A stretch of DNA of 64,000 nt from Aphanomyces cochlioides (taxonomy: Eukaryota; Oomycota; Saprolegniomycetes; Saprolegniales; Verrucalvaceae). Location: positions 372,001 to 436,000 of the forward strand of contig JAHQRK010000029.1 in the NCBI GenBank assembly GCA_019828595.1. The letters run 5' to 3'. Under the pieces are notes generated by a model. It was not told the DNA's origin, did no database searches, and saw only the letters and a program-made list of their open reading frames with translations. How positions within the stretch are numbered: position 1 is the stretch's first letter; every line of letters begins with the position of its first letter. Position numbers and translations under genes: made by a program. Positions 32,998-43,408 of this stretch are shown here, in pieces.

Positions 32998-33204
32998 ATG
33001 CGTATCTTGCTTTCTGTCTTCGTTGCAGCGACGACTGCATTAGCCATTCGCCAAGAGCAGGCCAAAGACTCCCGCGCATTGTTCGCTGCTTCTTGTGGTC
33101 ATTTTGCTGTCGTTCTGCAGTTTCCCATGGCCCTCATCGTCCATTCAGACTTGCAGCCCTTCGAACGGATAAAGAAGCTCCCACCCAGCCAGAAGTTGCG
33201 GTAG
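32998..33204 (+). CDS. Short secreted protein, family B-like N-terminus (left arm)
   Basis: 68 residues. Signal peptide MRILLSVFVAATTALA, then IRQEQAKDSRALFAAS with the cluster's SRAL motif (RALF at 26-29). After residue 36 the sequence (AVVLQFPMALIVHSD) has no family resemblance. The right-arm copy has one extra nucleotide there and runs in another frame for 86 residues, so at least one version is frameshifted. Neither has the Gly/Arg repeats of full family B proteins. It may be a decayed member whose signal peptide and SRAL part survive. The initiator-to-ATG spacing of 22 nt suggests it could be transcribed. Confidence 0.45.
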   Translation: MRILLSVFVAATTALAIRQEQAKDSRALFAASCGHFAVVLQFPMALIVHSDLQPFERIKKLPPSQKLR

Positions 33205-34714
33205 ACGCCGTTGCAGCGGATGACAACGGTATCGCCCCGAAACCAGCCAGCGGGTGACGCGTTTTCACTCGTTTCTTGAACCATGAAGTCTATTTTATTG
33301 ACTAAATACTCGTCATGCATCGTTGGAGCTCGTTGGATTGTACGATTTGATCTCTTGAAAGTAGAGAAAGACGGCAAACTCTCGATGTGCAGAGGAGCGA
33401 ACACTCAAGGTAGACTCAAAGTACAAGGGAGGTGCGACCAAACCCATTCTTTCGTCGCATCTGTTAGATCTGAAACAATTGAATTCTTGTCAGACCCTCA
33501 TGGGGAAAAGTACGAGGAAGCGGACAGAAAGAGGCCAAGTATTGTCCCCGACGTACTCGCCAGCCTTGGGGACGACCGTCAGAACTTCTGCATCACTCAC
33601 AGAAATGCGTTGCAATCGAGCGAGAGAAGTTCGCAAAATGAGATATCCCTGTCAAACTGTTGGGTATTCGTTTCGAGGCGATGCAAGGTGTGTGGGTCAA
33701 GATTTGCTATGCCTTGATCGCGGGTGTGGCGACAAGATGTAGATCGCTCTTTCCGCACAAAAAGACGACTTGTTGCTGTTCGCTTCGAGTATGGCATGAA
33801 GTAGAGACCCTTAGAATCTAGTGGACACTTCATCTCGTGCAAGACCGAAAGACTCGCGTTCGTCTCCTGACGCGGAACAGCTCTCCCCTCGACGATCCTC
33901 AGGGCTTCACACGGTTTATCTTTGGTGCGTCTTCTGGCCTCGGCACGAAAATTGGACACTTGCTTGGATCTCGAAGTGGTTCGCGACAAACCCCTCGATG
34001 AACTTTCTTCTTGGTCGGTTCCACTAGACTAATGCCTGCGGACGTTGTTGCCGCTCTCGCCCTTGGCTGTGCAACCACCAAGGTCGTCTTCATTGGGTTT
34101 CCACCATCTTCTCGAGGTATCTCAAATTGCGAAATACTCTCTCAATCACTCGTCGGTTGAACTCGAGTGGCCCTTTCACTTGTGTCCTGGAGAGATGACC
34201 GTAAGGTTCCCCTGCAGCTCGAGTGCTAGCTTATGACGGAGGTAGACAGCAATCGTATCTGTGAGGTTGCGAGCTAATCTGTGGACGATTATATCTCGAA
34301 ACAAAGACGAGTGGTGCACAATCGAGGTCGGTGTTGTGCGATGATAAAACGAGAGAATCGACTCGATGTATTTCCATTGCCTCTAGCTGTAAGCCGTACT
34401 GCTTTCTCGTCGTGATCCTGTCGGCCTTGGATGCAGTGGGTCAACGAGCAGGATCAAGCAACAGCATCCGCTTCAACCATCTCCTTGAGCCCACATGTAG
34501 GACCAGCCTAGGCATGACGACAGGTTCATGTGCGATGGGCAGCAATTCAAGAGTCCCCAAGGCGAACCTTCATCACGAAAGCACGACGGGGGGGCTCACC
34601 TCTTGTGCCATGGCGATTGCATCGCCAAAGTCTATGGCTCGAACTGCAGACTTGTAATGGGAGGCCTTGCAGCAGCTCGACAATCTGGAGGAAATCGATA
34701 CCGTGAACGCAACG
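33205..34714. other. Region between secreted genes, no supported gene (left arm)
   Basis: An open frame at 33283-33717 on the plus strand (144 residues, starts with ATG) has no signal peptide or recognised domain; it is identical in the right arm, which is uninformative because the arms are near-identical. The minus strand near 33640-33660 carries the recurrent TCATTTTGCGAACTTCTCTC module preceded by GACAGGGATATC. Mirror: 39432-40888. Confidence 0.4.
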
Positions 34715-34739
34715 TAAATGTATATTTCAGTTTAGGAAG
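34715..34739 (-). promoter_or_regulatory. Conserved 3'-flank element of the 34775 gene
   Basis: CTTCCTAAACTGAAATATAC followed by ATTTA on the minus strand, about 36 nt after the stop codon; identical to 39407-39431 and similar to elements after other family B genes. Confidence 0.6.
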
Positions 34740-34774
34740 ACCGTAAAGTATCGATCGAATCGCTCGACTACAGC

Positions 34775-35668
34775 TTAGGCAGCGGCGCGGCGTCGGCGGC
34801 GGCCACCACGGCGACCACCACGACGACGGCGACCGCCACGACGGCCAGCCGCTTCCAGAACGCGCATCGTTTCATCAGCTTCGCCGCCGCCGCCACCACC
34901 GCCTTGGGGCACTCCACCGCCAAAGCCGCCACCGCCAAAACCTCCAAAGCGGTGGCCCATACCACGGAATTTGGCACGGAAGCCGCCACGACCACCACGA
35001 CGGCCAGCCGCTTCCAGAACGCGCATCGTTTCATCAGCTTCGCCGCCGCCGCCACCACCGCCTTGGGGCACTCCACCGCCAAAGCCGCCACCGCCAAAAC
35101 CTCCAAAGCGGTGGCCCATACCACGGAATTTGGCACGGAAGCCGCCACGACCACCACGACGGCCAGCCGCTTCCAGAACGCGCATCGTTTCATCAGCTTC
35201 GCCGCCGCCGCCACCACCGCCTTGGGGCACTCCACCGCCAAAGCCGCCACCGCCAAAACCTCCAAAGCGGTGGCCCATACCACGGAATTTGGCACGGAAG
35301 CCGCCACGACCACCACGACGGCCAGCCGCTTCCAGAACGCGCATCGTTTCATCAGCTTCGCCGCCGCCGCCACCACCGCCTTGGGGCACTCCACCGCCAA
35401 AGCCGCCACCGCCAAAACCTCCAAAGCGGTGGCCCATACCACGGAATTTGGCACGGAAGCCGCCACGACCACCACGACGGCCAGCCGCTTCCAGAACGCG
35501 CATCGTTTCATCAGCTTCGACAACGTCAGCTTCTTCGCCGCCACGGAAACCACCAAAGGCGGCTGACAAAGCGCGGGAGTCTTCGATCGCGATGGGTTTA
35601 TTCACGTGCTCTCGGTTCAGGGCAAGAACAGCAGTCGCCGAGACGACAAGAGAGAGCAAGATGCGCAT
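34775..35668 (-). CDS. Secreted RGG-repeat protein, family B, left-arm copy (4 units)
   Basis: 297 residues from the ATG at 35668, which opens the signal peptide MRILLSLVVSATAVLA. Then LNREHVNKPIAIEDSRALSA with RALS at 32-35. Four identical 53-residue repeats follow, each with ADETMRVLEAAGRRGGRGG, FRAKFRGMGHRFGG and a pure Gly/Phe/Val run (GGGGFGGGVPQGGGGGGG). A short Arg-rich tail (RRRRGGRRGG) ends in RRRAAA. RGG/RG-rich segments of this kind bind RNA in many proteins, and a secreted RGG effector (AeSSP1256) is known from Aphanomyces euteiches; similarity here is compositional only. The sister copy at 38319 has five units. The two genes are transcribed away from each other across the palindrome centre. 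Confidence 0.85.
   Translation of the reverse strand: MRILLSLVVSATAVLALNREHVNKPIAIEDSRALSAAFGGFRGGEEADVVEADETMRVLEAAGRRGGRGGFRAKFRGMGHRFGGFGGGGFGGGVPQGGGGGGGEADETMRVLEAAGRRGGRGGFRAKFRGMGHRFGGFGGGGFGGGVPQGGGGGGGEADETMRVLEAAGRRGGRGGFRAKFRGMGHRFGGFGGGGFGGGVPQGGGGGGGEADETMRVLEAAGRRGGRGGFRAKFRGMGHRFGGFGGGGFGGGVPQGGGGGGGEADETMRVLEAAGRRGGRRRRGGRRGGRRRRRAAA
34880..35515 (-). repeat. 159-bp tandem repeat, four units
   Basis: GCTGATGAAACGATGCGCGT recurs every 159 bp (complement at 34873, 35032, 35191, 35350, 35509). Units look identical in DNA. The right arm has five. Confidence 0.9.
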
Positions 35669-35682
35669 AATGGCGAGATGGA

Positions 35683-35695
35683 AAATTGAATAATG
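35683..35695 (-). promoter_or_regulatory. Initiator-like element of the 34775-35668 gene
   Basis: CATTATTCAATTT on the minus strand, one mismatch to the Inr core; the A is 26 nt from the ATG. Confidence 0.6.
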
Positions 35696-36868
35696 CAAGA
35701 ATCAAACATCTCGGTCGTCGACTCGTGGGGGAGGACTGGACTGGTTGCTTGTTGTAGAGTTTGTAGCATGACGCCACCAACGGGCTGAGAATCCGAGAGG
35801 GGAACCCACGTCCAAGGCCTCGACACGACAGAACAACATGGATGGGTTCGTTGGTGCTTGTTGTTAGGATTGACGTGTTTCATCGGTCCGAGGCAATATC
35901 TTGCCGACAAATGCCGAGTTTTATCGATGGGGGAGACCACTGCAGAATGGATTGCGCGGGCGAGAAAGGCAAGACAGGCAGAGGGCGAGACACACTTGTT
36001 GGAACTTCCGTCGAATGCAACATAGCATTTGATTGTATAAAAACATTCAATGTATTATTGTTGACAGGTATAAGATATTACAATTGTATTATGAAATCCA
36101 CTGTATTTACATAATTTGATACAGTTCTATGCATTTTTTATGACAAAATATCAATTGATAAAGGTCTTCACCATCGTATCAACTGAAAGCATACCAAACA
36201 CGACGGAGAGTGCTCACTGAAATGGCCAGCACTGACGTGGATGTCGAAGGATCTCAACTGGGCGGATGGCGGAACTCGTGCGTGACGCGTCCAGTATAGT
36301 GGCACTGCGGCCATTTTGTGCTTGGTCGTTGTTGTCGCTCGTCGTGCATGAGGACGTCGTTATTTGTGAATCAAAAGGCAGATTCGGTTTCTTTGATGCA
36401 GAATTACCCCCAAACCTGGGTGTGTTCGAATCTCTTGATGCTTGACCCCGAAAACAAGTATCGGTAACTGATTGGACAAAAAGTTTTTGAAGGATCCTAT
36501 TGGCAAAAACATTTCGTGAATTATGAAAAATAGTGCCTTTTTCAGTCGTCAGCTCCGTATAATTAAACTTTTTTATGTAAATTAATTATTACAGGAATCT
36601 TCTGAATGAAAACCTCTCGTAGTTAATATTTTCAATACAAATTTCAAGTCCGGTTTGTACACTAGCATAGCGGCCCGCTCTTCGCCCGGGGTTTGAAGTG
36701 TTTCTAATTTCCCTGTAATTTTTTCGGCTTTTCTATTCAATTTGATTGTTGCTTTGGTATGTTTCATAAAAACTTTTTGATTTTTCTTCGCTACCCACTT
36801 TTCGTCCAATCAGTTATGCCCTGTTCGGTGATGAGATCAACTCAGGTTTTTGGGTCAAAACATATGGA
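35696..36868. other. Inner palindrome arm: family B promoter and MITE-like repeats
   Basis: 35.70-35.96 kb is the family B promoter block also found twice in 26.58-27.28 kb. 36.45-36.83 kb has inverted ends built on AACTGATTGGAC(A/G)AAAAGT, so a small foldback element is likely. An ATG-less frame of 75 codons at 36582-36809 has no recognised domain. Mirrored at 37120-38291. Confidence 0.45.
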
Positions 36869-37119
36869 AAAAGGGCCAAAAACCAGGTTTTTGATGGTTT
36901 CACGAACACGAATTTTTGGGTTTTGGGACATCGCTACATTGCCCCAAAGTCATTGCCCCACTGAAAACCTGATTTATAATTTCTACATCTGGAGCATTGA
37001 GCTGGGAGAGCCAGTTTGAGATCATGAGGTTAGGTGAATTACACCCAATGGCAACTGTATTTGCCCCAAATCTCCAACTTTTTGTGATCTCTGAGTTGAA
37101 AAATCACGTTTTTTCACCT
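36869..37119. other. Spacer of the giant palindrome
   Basis: About 250 bp of non-inverted sequence between the arms, containing TTTTTGGGTTTTGGG-like runs and no gene. It would be the loop in a cruciform or the template-switch region of an inverted duplication. Confidence 0.7.
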
Positions 37120-38291
37120 TCCATATGTTTTGACCCAAAAACCTGAGTTGATCTCATCACCGAACAGGGCATAACTGATTGGACGAAAAGTGGGTAGCGA
37201 AGAAAAATCAAAAAGTTTTTATGAAACATACCAAAGCAACAATCAAATTGAATAGAAAAGCCGAAAAAATTACAGGGAAATTAGAAACACTTCAAACCCC
37301 GGGCGAAGAGCGGGCCGCTATGCTAGTGTACAAACCGGACTTGAAATTTGTATTGAAAATATTAACTACGAGAGGTTTTCATTCAGAAGATTCCTGTAAT
37401 AATTAATTTACATAAAAAAGTTTAATTATACGGAGCTGACGACTGAAAAAGGCACTATTTTTCATAATTCACGAAATGTTTTTGCCAATAGGATCCTTCA
37501 AAAACTTTTTGTCCAATCAGTTACCGATACTTGTTTTCGGGGTCAAGCATCAAGAGATTCGAACACACCCAGGTTTGGGGGTAATTCTGCATCAAAGAAA
37601 CCGAATCTGCCTTTTGATTCACAAATAACGACGTCCTCATGCACGACGAGCGACAACAACGACCAAGCACAAAATGGCCGCAGTGCCACTATACTGGACG
37701 CGTCACGCACGAGTTCCGCCATCCGCCCAGTTGAGATCCTTCGACATCCACGTCAGTGCTGGCCATTTCAGTGAGCACTCTCCGTCGTGTTTGGTATGCT
37801 TTCAGTTGATACGATGGTGAAGACCTTTATCAATTGATATTTTGTCATAAAAAATGCATAGAACTGTATCAAATTATGTAAATACAGTGGATTTCATAAT
37901 ACAATTGTAATATCTTATACCTGTCAACAATAATACATTGAATGTTTTTATACAATCAAATGCTATGTTGCATTCGACGGAAGTTCCAACAAGTGTGTCT
38001 CGCCCTCTGCCTGTCTTGCCTTTCTCGCCCGCGCAATCCATTCTGCAGTGGTCTCCCCCATCGATAAAACTCGGCATTTGTCGGCAAGATATTGCCTCGG
38101 ACCGATGAAACACGTCAATCCTAACAACAAGCACCAACGAACCCATCCATGTTGTTCTGTCGTGTCGAGGCCTTGGACGTGGGTTCCCCTCTCGGATTCT
38201 CAGCCCGTTGGTGGCGTCATGCTACAAACTCTACAACAAGCAACCAGTCCAGTCCTCCCCACGAGTCGACGACCGAGATGTTTGATTCTTG

Positions 38292-38304
38292 CATTATTCA
38301 ATTT
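38292..38304 (+). promoter_or_regulatory. Initiator-like element of the 38319 gene
   Basis: CATTATTCAATTT, A 26 nt before the ATG at 38319; identical to the left-arm copy. Confidence 0.6.
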
Positions 38305-38318
38305 TCCATCTCGCCATT

Positions 38319-39371
38319 ATGCGCATCTTGCTCTCTCTTGTCGTCTCGGCGACTGCTGTTCTTGCCCTGAACCGAGAGCACGTGAATAAACCCATCGCGA
38401 TCGAAGACTCCCGCGCTTTGTCAGCCGCCTTTGGTGGTTTCCGTGGCGGCGAAGAAGCTGACGTTGTCGAAGCTGATGAAACGATGCGCGTTCTGGAAGC
38501 GGCTGGCCGTCGTGGTGGTCGTGGCGGCTTCCGTGCCAAATTCCGTGGTATGGGCCACCGCTTTGGAGGTTTTGGCGGTGGCGGCTTTGGCGGTGGAGTG
38601 CCCCAAGGCGGTGGTGGCGGCGGCGGCGAAGCTGATGAAACGATGCGCGTTCTGGAAGCGGCTGGCCGTCGTGGTGGTCGTGGCGGCTTCCGTGCCAAAT
38701 TCCGTGGTATGGGCCACCGCTTTGGAGGTTTTGGCGGTGGCGGCTTTGGCGGTGGAGTGCCCCAAGGCGGTGGTGGCGGCGGCGGCGAAGCTGATGAAAC
38801 GATGCGCGTTCTGGAAGCGGCTGGCCGTCGTGGTGGTCGTGGCGGCTTCCGTGCCAAATTCCGTGGTATGGGCCACCGCTTTGGAGGTTTTGGCGGTGGC
38901 GGCTTTGGCGGTGGAGTGCCCCAAGGCGGTGGTGGCGGCGGCGGCGAAGCTGATGAAACGATGCGCGTTCTGGAAGCGGCTGGCCGTCGTGGTGGTCGTG
39001 GCGGCTTCCGTGCCAAATTCCGTGGTATGGGCCACCGCTTTGGAGGTTTTGGCGGTGGCGGCTTTGGCGGTGGAGTGCCCCAAGGCGGTGGTGGCGGCGG
39101 CGGCGAAGCTGATGAAACGATGCGCGTTCTGGAAGCGGCTGGCCGTCGTGGTGGTCGTGGCGGCTTCCGTGCCAAATTCCGTGGTATGGGCCACCGCTTT
39201 GGAGGTTTTGGCGGTGGCGGCTTTGGCGGTGGAGTGCCCCAAGGCGGTGGTGGCGGCGGCGGCGAAGCTGATGAAACGATGCGCGTTCTGGAAGCGGCTG
39301 GCCGTCGTGGCGGTCGCCGTCGTCGTGGTGGTCGCCGTGGTGGCCGCCGCCGACGCCGCGCCGCTGCCTAA
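38319..39371 (+). CDS. Secreted RGG-repeat protein, family B, right-arm copy (5 units)
   Basis: 350 residues, same signal peptide, SRALS motif, repeat and tail as the gene at 34775-35668, but with five 53-residue repeats. Each repeat has an acidic/amphipathic head (EADETMRVLEAAG), an RGG block and a Gly-rich run. Outside the repeat number, no difference between the two proteins was seen. The ATG at 38319 is preferred over an upstream in-frame ATG at 38289, because the latter lies before the predicted transcription start. Probably secreted and intrinsically disordered apart from the signal peptide. RNA-binding, nucleolar targeting and peptide release at dibasic sites are all open possibilities. 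Confidence 0.85.
   Translation: MRILLSLVVSATAVLALNREHVNKPIAIEDSRALSAAFGGFRGGEEADVVEADETMRVLEAAGRRGGRGGFRAKFRGMGHRFGGFGGGGFGGGVPQGGGGGGGEADETMRVLEAAGRRGGRGGFRAKFRGMGHRFGGFGGGGFGGGVPQGGGGGGGEADETMRVLEAAGRRGGRGGFRAKFRGMGHRFGGFGGGGFGGGVPQGGGGGGGEADETMRVLEAAGRRGGRGGFRAKFRGMGHRFGGFGGGGFGGGVPQGGGGGGGEADETMRVLEAAGRRGGRGGFRAKFRGMGHRFGGFGGGGFGGGVPQGGGGGGGEADETMRVLEAAGRRGGRRRRGGRRGGRRRRRAAA
38472..39266 (+). repeat. 159-bp tandem repeat, five units
   Basis: GCTGATGAAACG begins at 38472, 38631, 38790, 38949, 39108 and 39267 (the last begins the tail). Exact 159-bp period. Confidence 0.9.
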
Positions 39372-39406
39372 GCTGTAGTCGAGCGATTCGATCGATACTT
39401 TACGGT

Positions 39407-39431
39407 CTTCCTAAACTGAAATATACATTTA
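39407..39431 (+). promoter_or_regulatory. Conserved 3'-flank element of the 38319 gene
   Basis: CTTCCTAAACTGAAATATAC followed by ATTTA, 36 nt after the stop. Likely part of the 3' UTR. Confidence 0.6.
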
Positions 39432-40888
39432 CGTTGCGTTCACGGTATCGATTTCCTCCAGATTGTCGAGCTGCTGCAAGGCCTCCCATTACAAGTCTGC
39501 AGTTCGAGCCATAGACTTTGGCGATGCAATCGCCATGGCACAAGAGGTGAGCCCCCCCGTCGTGCTTTCGTGATGAAGGTTCGCCTTGGGGACTCTTGAA
39601 TTGCTGCCCATCGCACATGAACCTGTCGTCATGCCTAGGCTGGTCCTACATGTGGGCTCAAGGAGATGGTTGAAGCGGATGCTGTTGCTTGATCCTGCTC
39701 GTTGACCCACTGCATCCAAGGCCGACAGGATCACGACGAGAAAGCAGTACGGCTTACAGCTAGAGGCAATGGAAATACATCGAGTCGATTCTCTCGTTTT
39801 ATCATCGCACAACACCGACCTCGATTGTGCACCACTCGTCTTTGTTTCGAGATATAATCGTCCACAGATTAGCTCGCAACCTCACAGATACGATTGCTGT
39901 CTACCTCCGTCATAAGCTAGCACTCGAGCTGCAGGGGAACCTTACGGTCATCTCTCCAGGACACAAGTGAAAGGGCCACTCGAGTTCAACCGACGAGTGA
40001 TTGAGAGAGTATTTCGCAATTTGAGATACCTCGAGAAGATGGTGGAAACCCAATGAAGACGACCTTGGTGGTTGCACAGCCAAGGGCGAGAGCGGCAACA
40101 ACGTCCGCAGGCATTAGTCTAGTGGAACCGACCAAGAAGAAAGTTCATCGAGGGGTTTGTCGCGAACCACTTCGAGATCCAAGCAAGTGTCCAATTTTCG
40201 TGCCGAGGCCAGAAGACGCACCAAAGATAAACCGTGTGAAGCCCTGAGGATCGTCGAGGGGAGAGCTGTTCCGCGTCAGGAGACGAACGCGAGTCTTTCG
40301 GTCTTGCACGAGATGAAGTGTCCACTAGATTCTAAGGGTCTCTACTTCATGCCATACTCGAAGCGAACAGCAACAAGTCGTCTTTTTGTGCGGAAAGAGC
40401 GATCTACATCTTGTCGCCACACCCGCGATCAAGGCATAGCAAATCTTGACCCACACACCTTGCATCGCCTCGAAACGAATACCCAACAGTTTGACAGGGA
40501 TATCTCATTTTGCGAACTTCTCTCGCTCGATTGCAACGCATTTCTGTGAGTGATGCAGAAGTTCTGACGGTCGTCCCCAAGGCTGGCGAGTACGTCGGGG
40601 ACAATACTTGGCCTCTTTCTGTCCGCTTCCTCGTACTTTTCCCCATGAGGGTCTGACAAGAATTCAATTGTTTCAGATCTAACAGATGCGACGAAAGAAT
40701 GGGTTTGGTCGCACCTCCCTTGTACTTTGAGTCTACCTTGAGTGTTCGCTCCTCTGCACATCGAGAGTTTGCCGTCTTTCTCTACTTTCAAGAGATCAAA
40801 TCGTACAATCCAACGAGCTCCAACGATGCATGACGAGTATTTAGTCAATAAAATAGACTTCATGGTTCAAGAAACGAGTGAAAACGCG
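39432..40888. other. Region between secreted genes, no supported gene (right arm)
   Basis: Mirror of 33205-34714. Plus strand at about 40499-40545 carries GATATCTCATTTTGCGAACT followed by TCTCTCGCTCGATT, the decayed promoter-like module. No domain recognised in any frame. Confidence 0.4.
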
Positions 40889-41149
40889 TCACCCGCTGGC
40901 TGGTTTCGGGGCGATACCGTTGTCATCCGCTGCAACGGCGTCTACCGCAACTTCTGGCTGGGTGGGAGCTTCTTTATCCGTTCGAAGGGCTGCAAGTCTG
41001 AATGGACGATGAGGGCCATGGGAAACTGCAGAACGACAGCGAAAATGACCACAAGAAGCAGCGAACAATGCGCGGGAGTCTTTGGCCTGCTCTTGGCGAA
41101 TGGCTAATGCAGTCGTCGCTGCAACGAAGACAGAAAGCAAGATACGCAT
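40889..41149 (-). CDS. Short secreted protein, family B-like N-terminus (right arm)
   Basis: 86 residues. The first 36 are identical to the left-arm protein (signal peptide MRILLSVFVAATTALA, then SRALFAASCGHF). One additional nucleotide near 41043 then shifts the frame, giving an Arg/Ala/Asp-rich C-terminus that ends GIAPKPASG. Which arm is ancestral cannot be decided here. Either the gene is already non-functional or only one arm is active. Initiator-like sequence at 41160-41172. Confidence 0.45.
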   Translation of the reverse strand: MRILLSVFVAATTALAIRQEQAKDSRALFAASCGHFRCRSAVSHGPHRPFRLAALRTDKEAPTQPEVAVDAVAADDNGIAPKPASG

Positions 41150-41791
41150 GGTGGAGAGTCAATTTTCAAATGCGATGGTCAAAGCTCGGTCGACTCATGT
41201 GCAACAAGTACAATTAGTTGCTTGTTGTGTCGACTGGCGTTACCCTGCACAAGACGGATGTCACGCATACAAACTTCAAGTATAAATCTATTTGCAAGGC
41301 GAAATTTGCTTCAAATTCATATGTGATCAAAAAATGTCTATAGTGAATTCAAGTATAATCGGAAAGTACATGTGTGTGTGTTGGTGTGTTTTGTGTGTGT
41401 TTAAAACAAAGTCTGGACGCTGATTGGCTGGTCTTGATTCCAAGTTTGATAGCCAGGTTGGGAAAATTTGAATCCACTCGTACTATCTTTTTCTAAAAAG
41501 ATAACGTTATTAAATTTCTTTTCGTCTTTAAAAAGACGATTTTTGTTTTTACAGTTGTTTTCGTCTTTAAAACGACGAAAACAACTGTCATAAATTTACC
41601 TTCCACCTTATCTTTAGAGATCATTGAGCATGAGCATGCAGTCTAAAGTCTGTCTATGGCAACAGAATTATCAAGAGACTGTTATCAAGACCAGGCGTTG
41701 AGATTCATGCCAATGGTCGATCATGCTGCGGCGTAAATTGCGAAGTCTCTTTGCAACCACACAGTCATCACACATGCAGTCTCTGTAGGTA

Positions 41792-43408
41792 CAGTGGGTC
41801 ACGAAAGTCTGCACCCCCCATTGTTCTTTTCACATTTTTTGTTGTTACTCACAATCAAGTCGTCATTTGATAAACCTGAATAGTTCAATCAATAGGTAAT
41901 ACATTTGGCTTTGTCTCTGTAGAATTCATAAATGTGATTGGATCTCTATGGGCTCTAAAATTTCAATCCAAAATTAGTACCACTGTCAAAAGTTTGCACC
42001 CCTCAGCAATATTTCAGCGCAAAATCAAAATTCAGCAGTGTAATTTGAACTCCAGTTGATGCGAGAACGTTTCATTCACTTGCAATTTACCCTCGATATA
42101 ATTAAACGCCTCAAACACTATGTGATGTCTTCTCAACGCCAAGGAAAACAATACTCTGATGACATGCGACTCACTGTCATTAACAAGCATAAAAATGGCC
42201 TTGGAAGCAAGAAAATTGCTAAGGAACTCGATATGCCCCTTTCCTCCGTTAAAACAATCCTCCGAAAGTTCAAAAAGAACCGCCAAACGATGATTGCTCC
42301 GAGATCTGGGCGACCTCGCGTCACCAACGAATATGACGATCGCGAAATTCGCCGTGAAGTTATGAAAAATCGACGAGTCAGTGCCGAAACTTTGCAAAGA
42401 TCGTTCCTTACGCTATACGACAAAGAGATTTCGCTCGAAACTTTTCGTCGTCGCATTCGTGAATGGGGCTTAAATGGTCGTGTGGCTATAAAGAAGCCAT
42501 TTATTTCAAAAGCCAACCGAGAAAAGCGTCTCAAATTTGCCCTGGAGCATCAACTGTGGACTTCGGATGACTGGAAGTGTGTCCTTTTTACAGATGAAAG
42601 ACCATTTAATTTGCATGGCTCGAATGGGAGGGTCTACGTTTGGCGTAGGCCTGGAGAAGAATACAAGGATGAATGTCTTGCACCGACATTTAAAAGTGGG
42701 CGCGATTCGGTCATGGTGGGGGGGCATAAATTACAATGGTGTTGGAACTCTGCGCTTTTGCGAAGGGACAATGAATTCGTGTGATTATATTGACCTCTTA
42801 TTGGATGAATTACCCAACAATTTTGCCCAATTGGATTAGCCGGTCGATTTTATCTTCCAACAAGATAATGCACCGATTCACAAGGAAAAGAGAGTTCTCA
42901 ATTTTCTCGATGAAAATGCCGTGACAACCCTTGAACACCCTCCACAAAGCCCAGACCTTAATCCTATTGAACACGTGTGGGCGTGGATAGGTCTTAGGAT
43001 CCGTGATTGCCCGCCAACTTCGAAGGAAGGATTGAAACGACGGATTTGCCGCTTGTGGGATGAAATCCCTTTGGATTTCATTCAAAAGTTGATCAAATCC
43101 ATGCCTAATCGTTTGGCGGACGTTATTGCAGCCAAAGGTGGTTCTACGAAATATTAGATCGTAATACATATTCATTTTTTGTTGTTAAACCTGTTGGGGG
43201 TGTAGACTTTTGACAGTTGCACTGTTCACTCTTGCTCATGTCTATCGTAGTAGGCGTGAGTAAAACCGCTCTTTGCGTTAGTTCTATGAGTGCTACTTCA
43301 TTGGGACTCTGTCGATTCAATTCACATCGCGATATGCTGGCTAGTTTGTGAGATAATTGAGTAAACGTCAATTTTCTATCAGGGGGTGCAGACTTTCGTG
43401 ACGCACTG
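41792..43408 (+). mobile_element. Tc1/mariner transposon, right palindrome arm
   Basis: Mirror of 30737-32355: CAGTGGGTCACGAAAGTCTG at 41792 and the complementary end at 43408, TA on both sides. Two nt shorter because of the indel near 42718. Confidence 0.9.
42125..43157 (+). pseudogene. Tc1 transposase with shared TAG plus a private frameshift
   Basis: Same protein as 30988-32022, with the DD34E residues and the same TAG after NNFAQLD. In addition, GTGTGGGGGGCC of the left copy reads GTGGGGGGGC here (about 42715-42725), a net loss of 2 nt that moves the frame right after DSVMV. The copy is therefore doubly disabled. Confidence 0.88.

Larger units (their letters stand above)
27349..36868. 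repeat. Left arm of giant palindrome (about 9.5 kb)
   Basis: Every landmark in this interval recurs inverted in 37120-46799: decayed repeats, Tc1 element, short secreted gene and RGG-repeat gene. The coordinate sum is 73988 near the centre and 74145-74148 further out; the shift is one 159-bp repeat unit plus a few 1-2 nt indels. Outermost matching base 27349 pairs with 46799; innermost 36868 pairs with 37120. Confidence 0.9.

Noticed and set aside
33283..33717. 144-codon frame in both palindrome arms
   Set aside because: Intact in both arms, but the arms are nearly identical, so this is no evidence of selection; no promoter, signal peptide or domain.
34904..35693. Long open frames antisense to the RGG-repeat gene (and the mirrored ones at 38294-39242), Pro- or Ala/Thr-rich
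   Set aside because: The 159-bp repeat has no stop in several frames, so length is automatic. They lack signal peptides, and only the sense frame has initiator, signal peptide and family homologues.
36582..36809. 75-codon frame repeated at 37179-37406
   Set aside because: No ATG at its start and no domain. Being present twice only reflects the palindrome.
38431..39378. Alternative plus-strand frame through the 159-bp repeats (Val/Ala/Lys-rich)
   Set aside because: Shadow of the repeat; starts inside the RGG gene and has no counterpart among single-unit paralogues.
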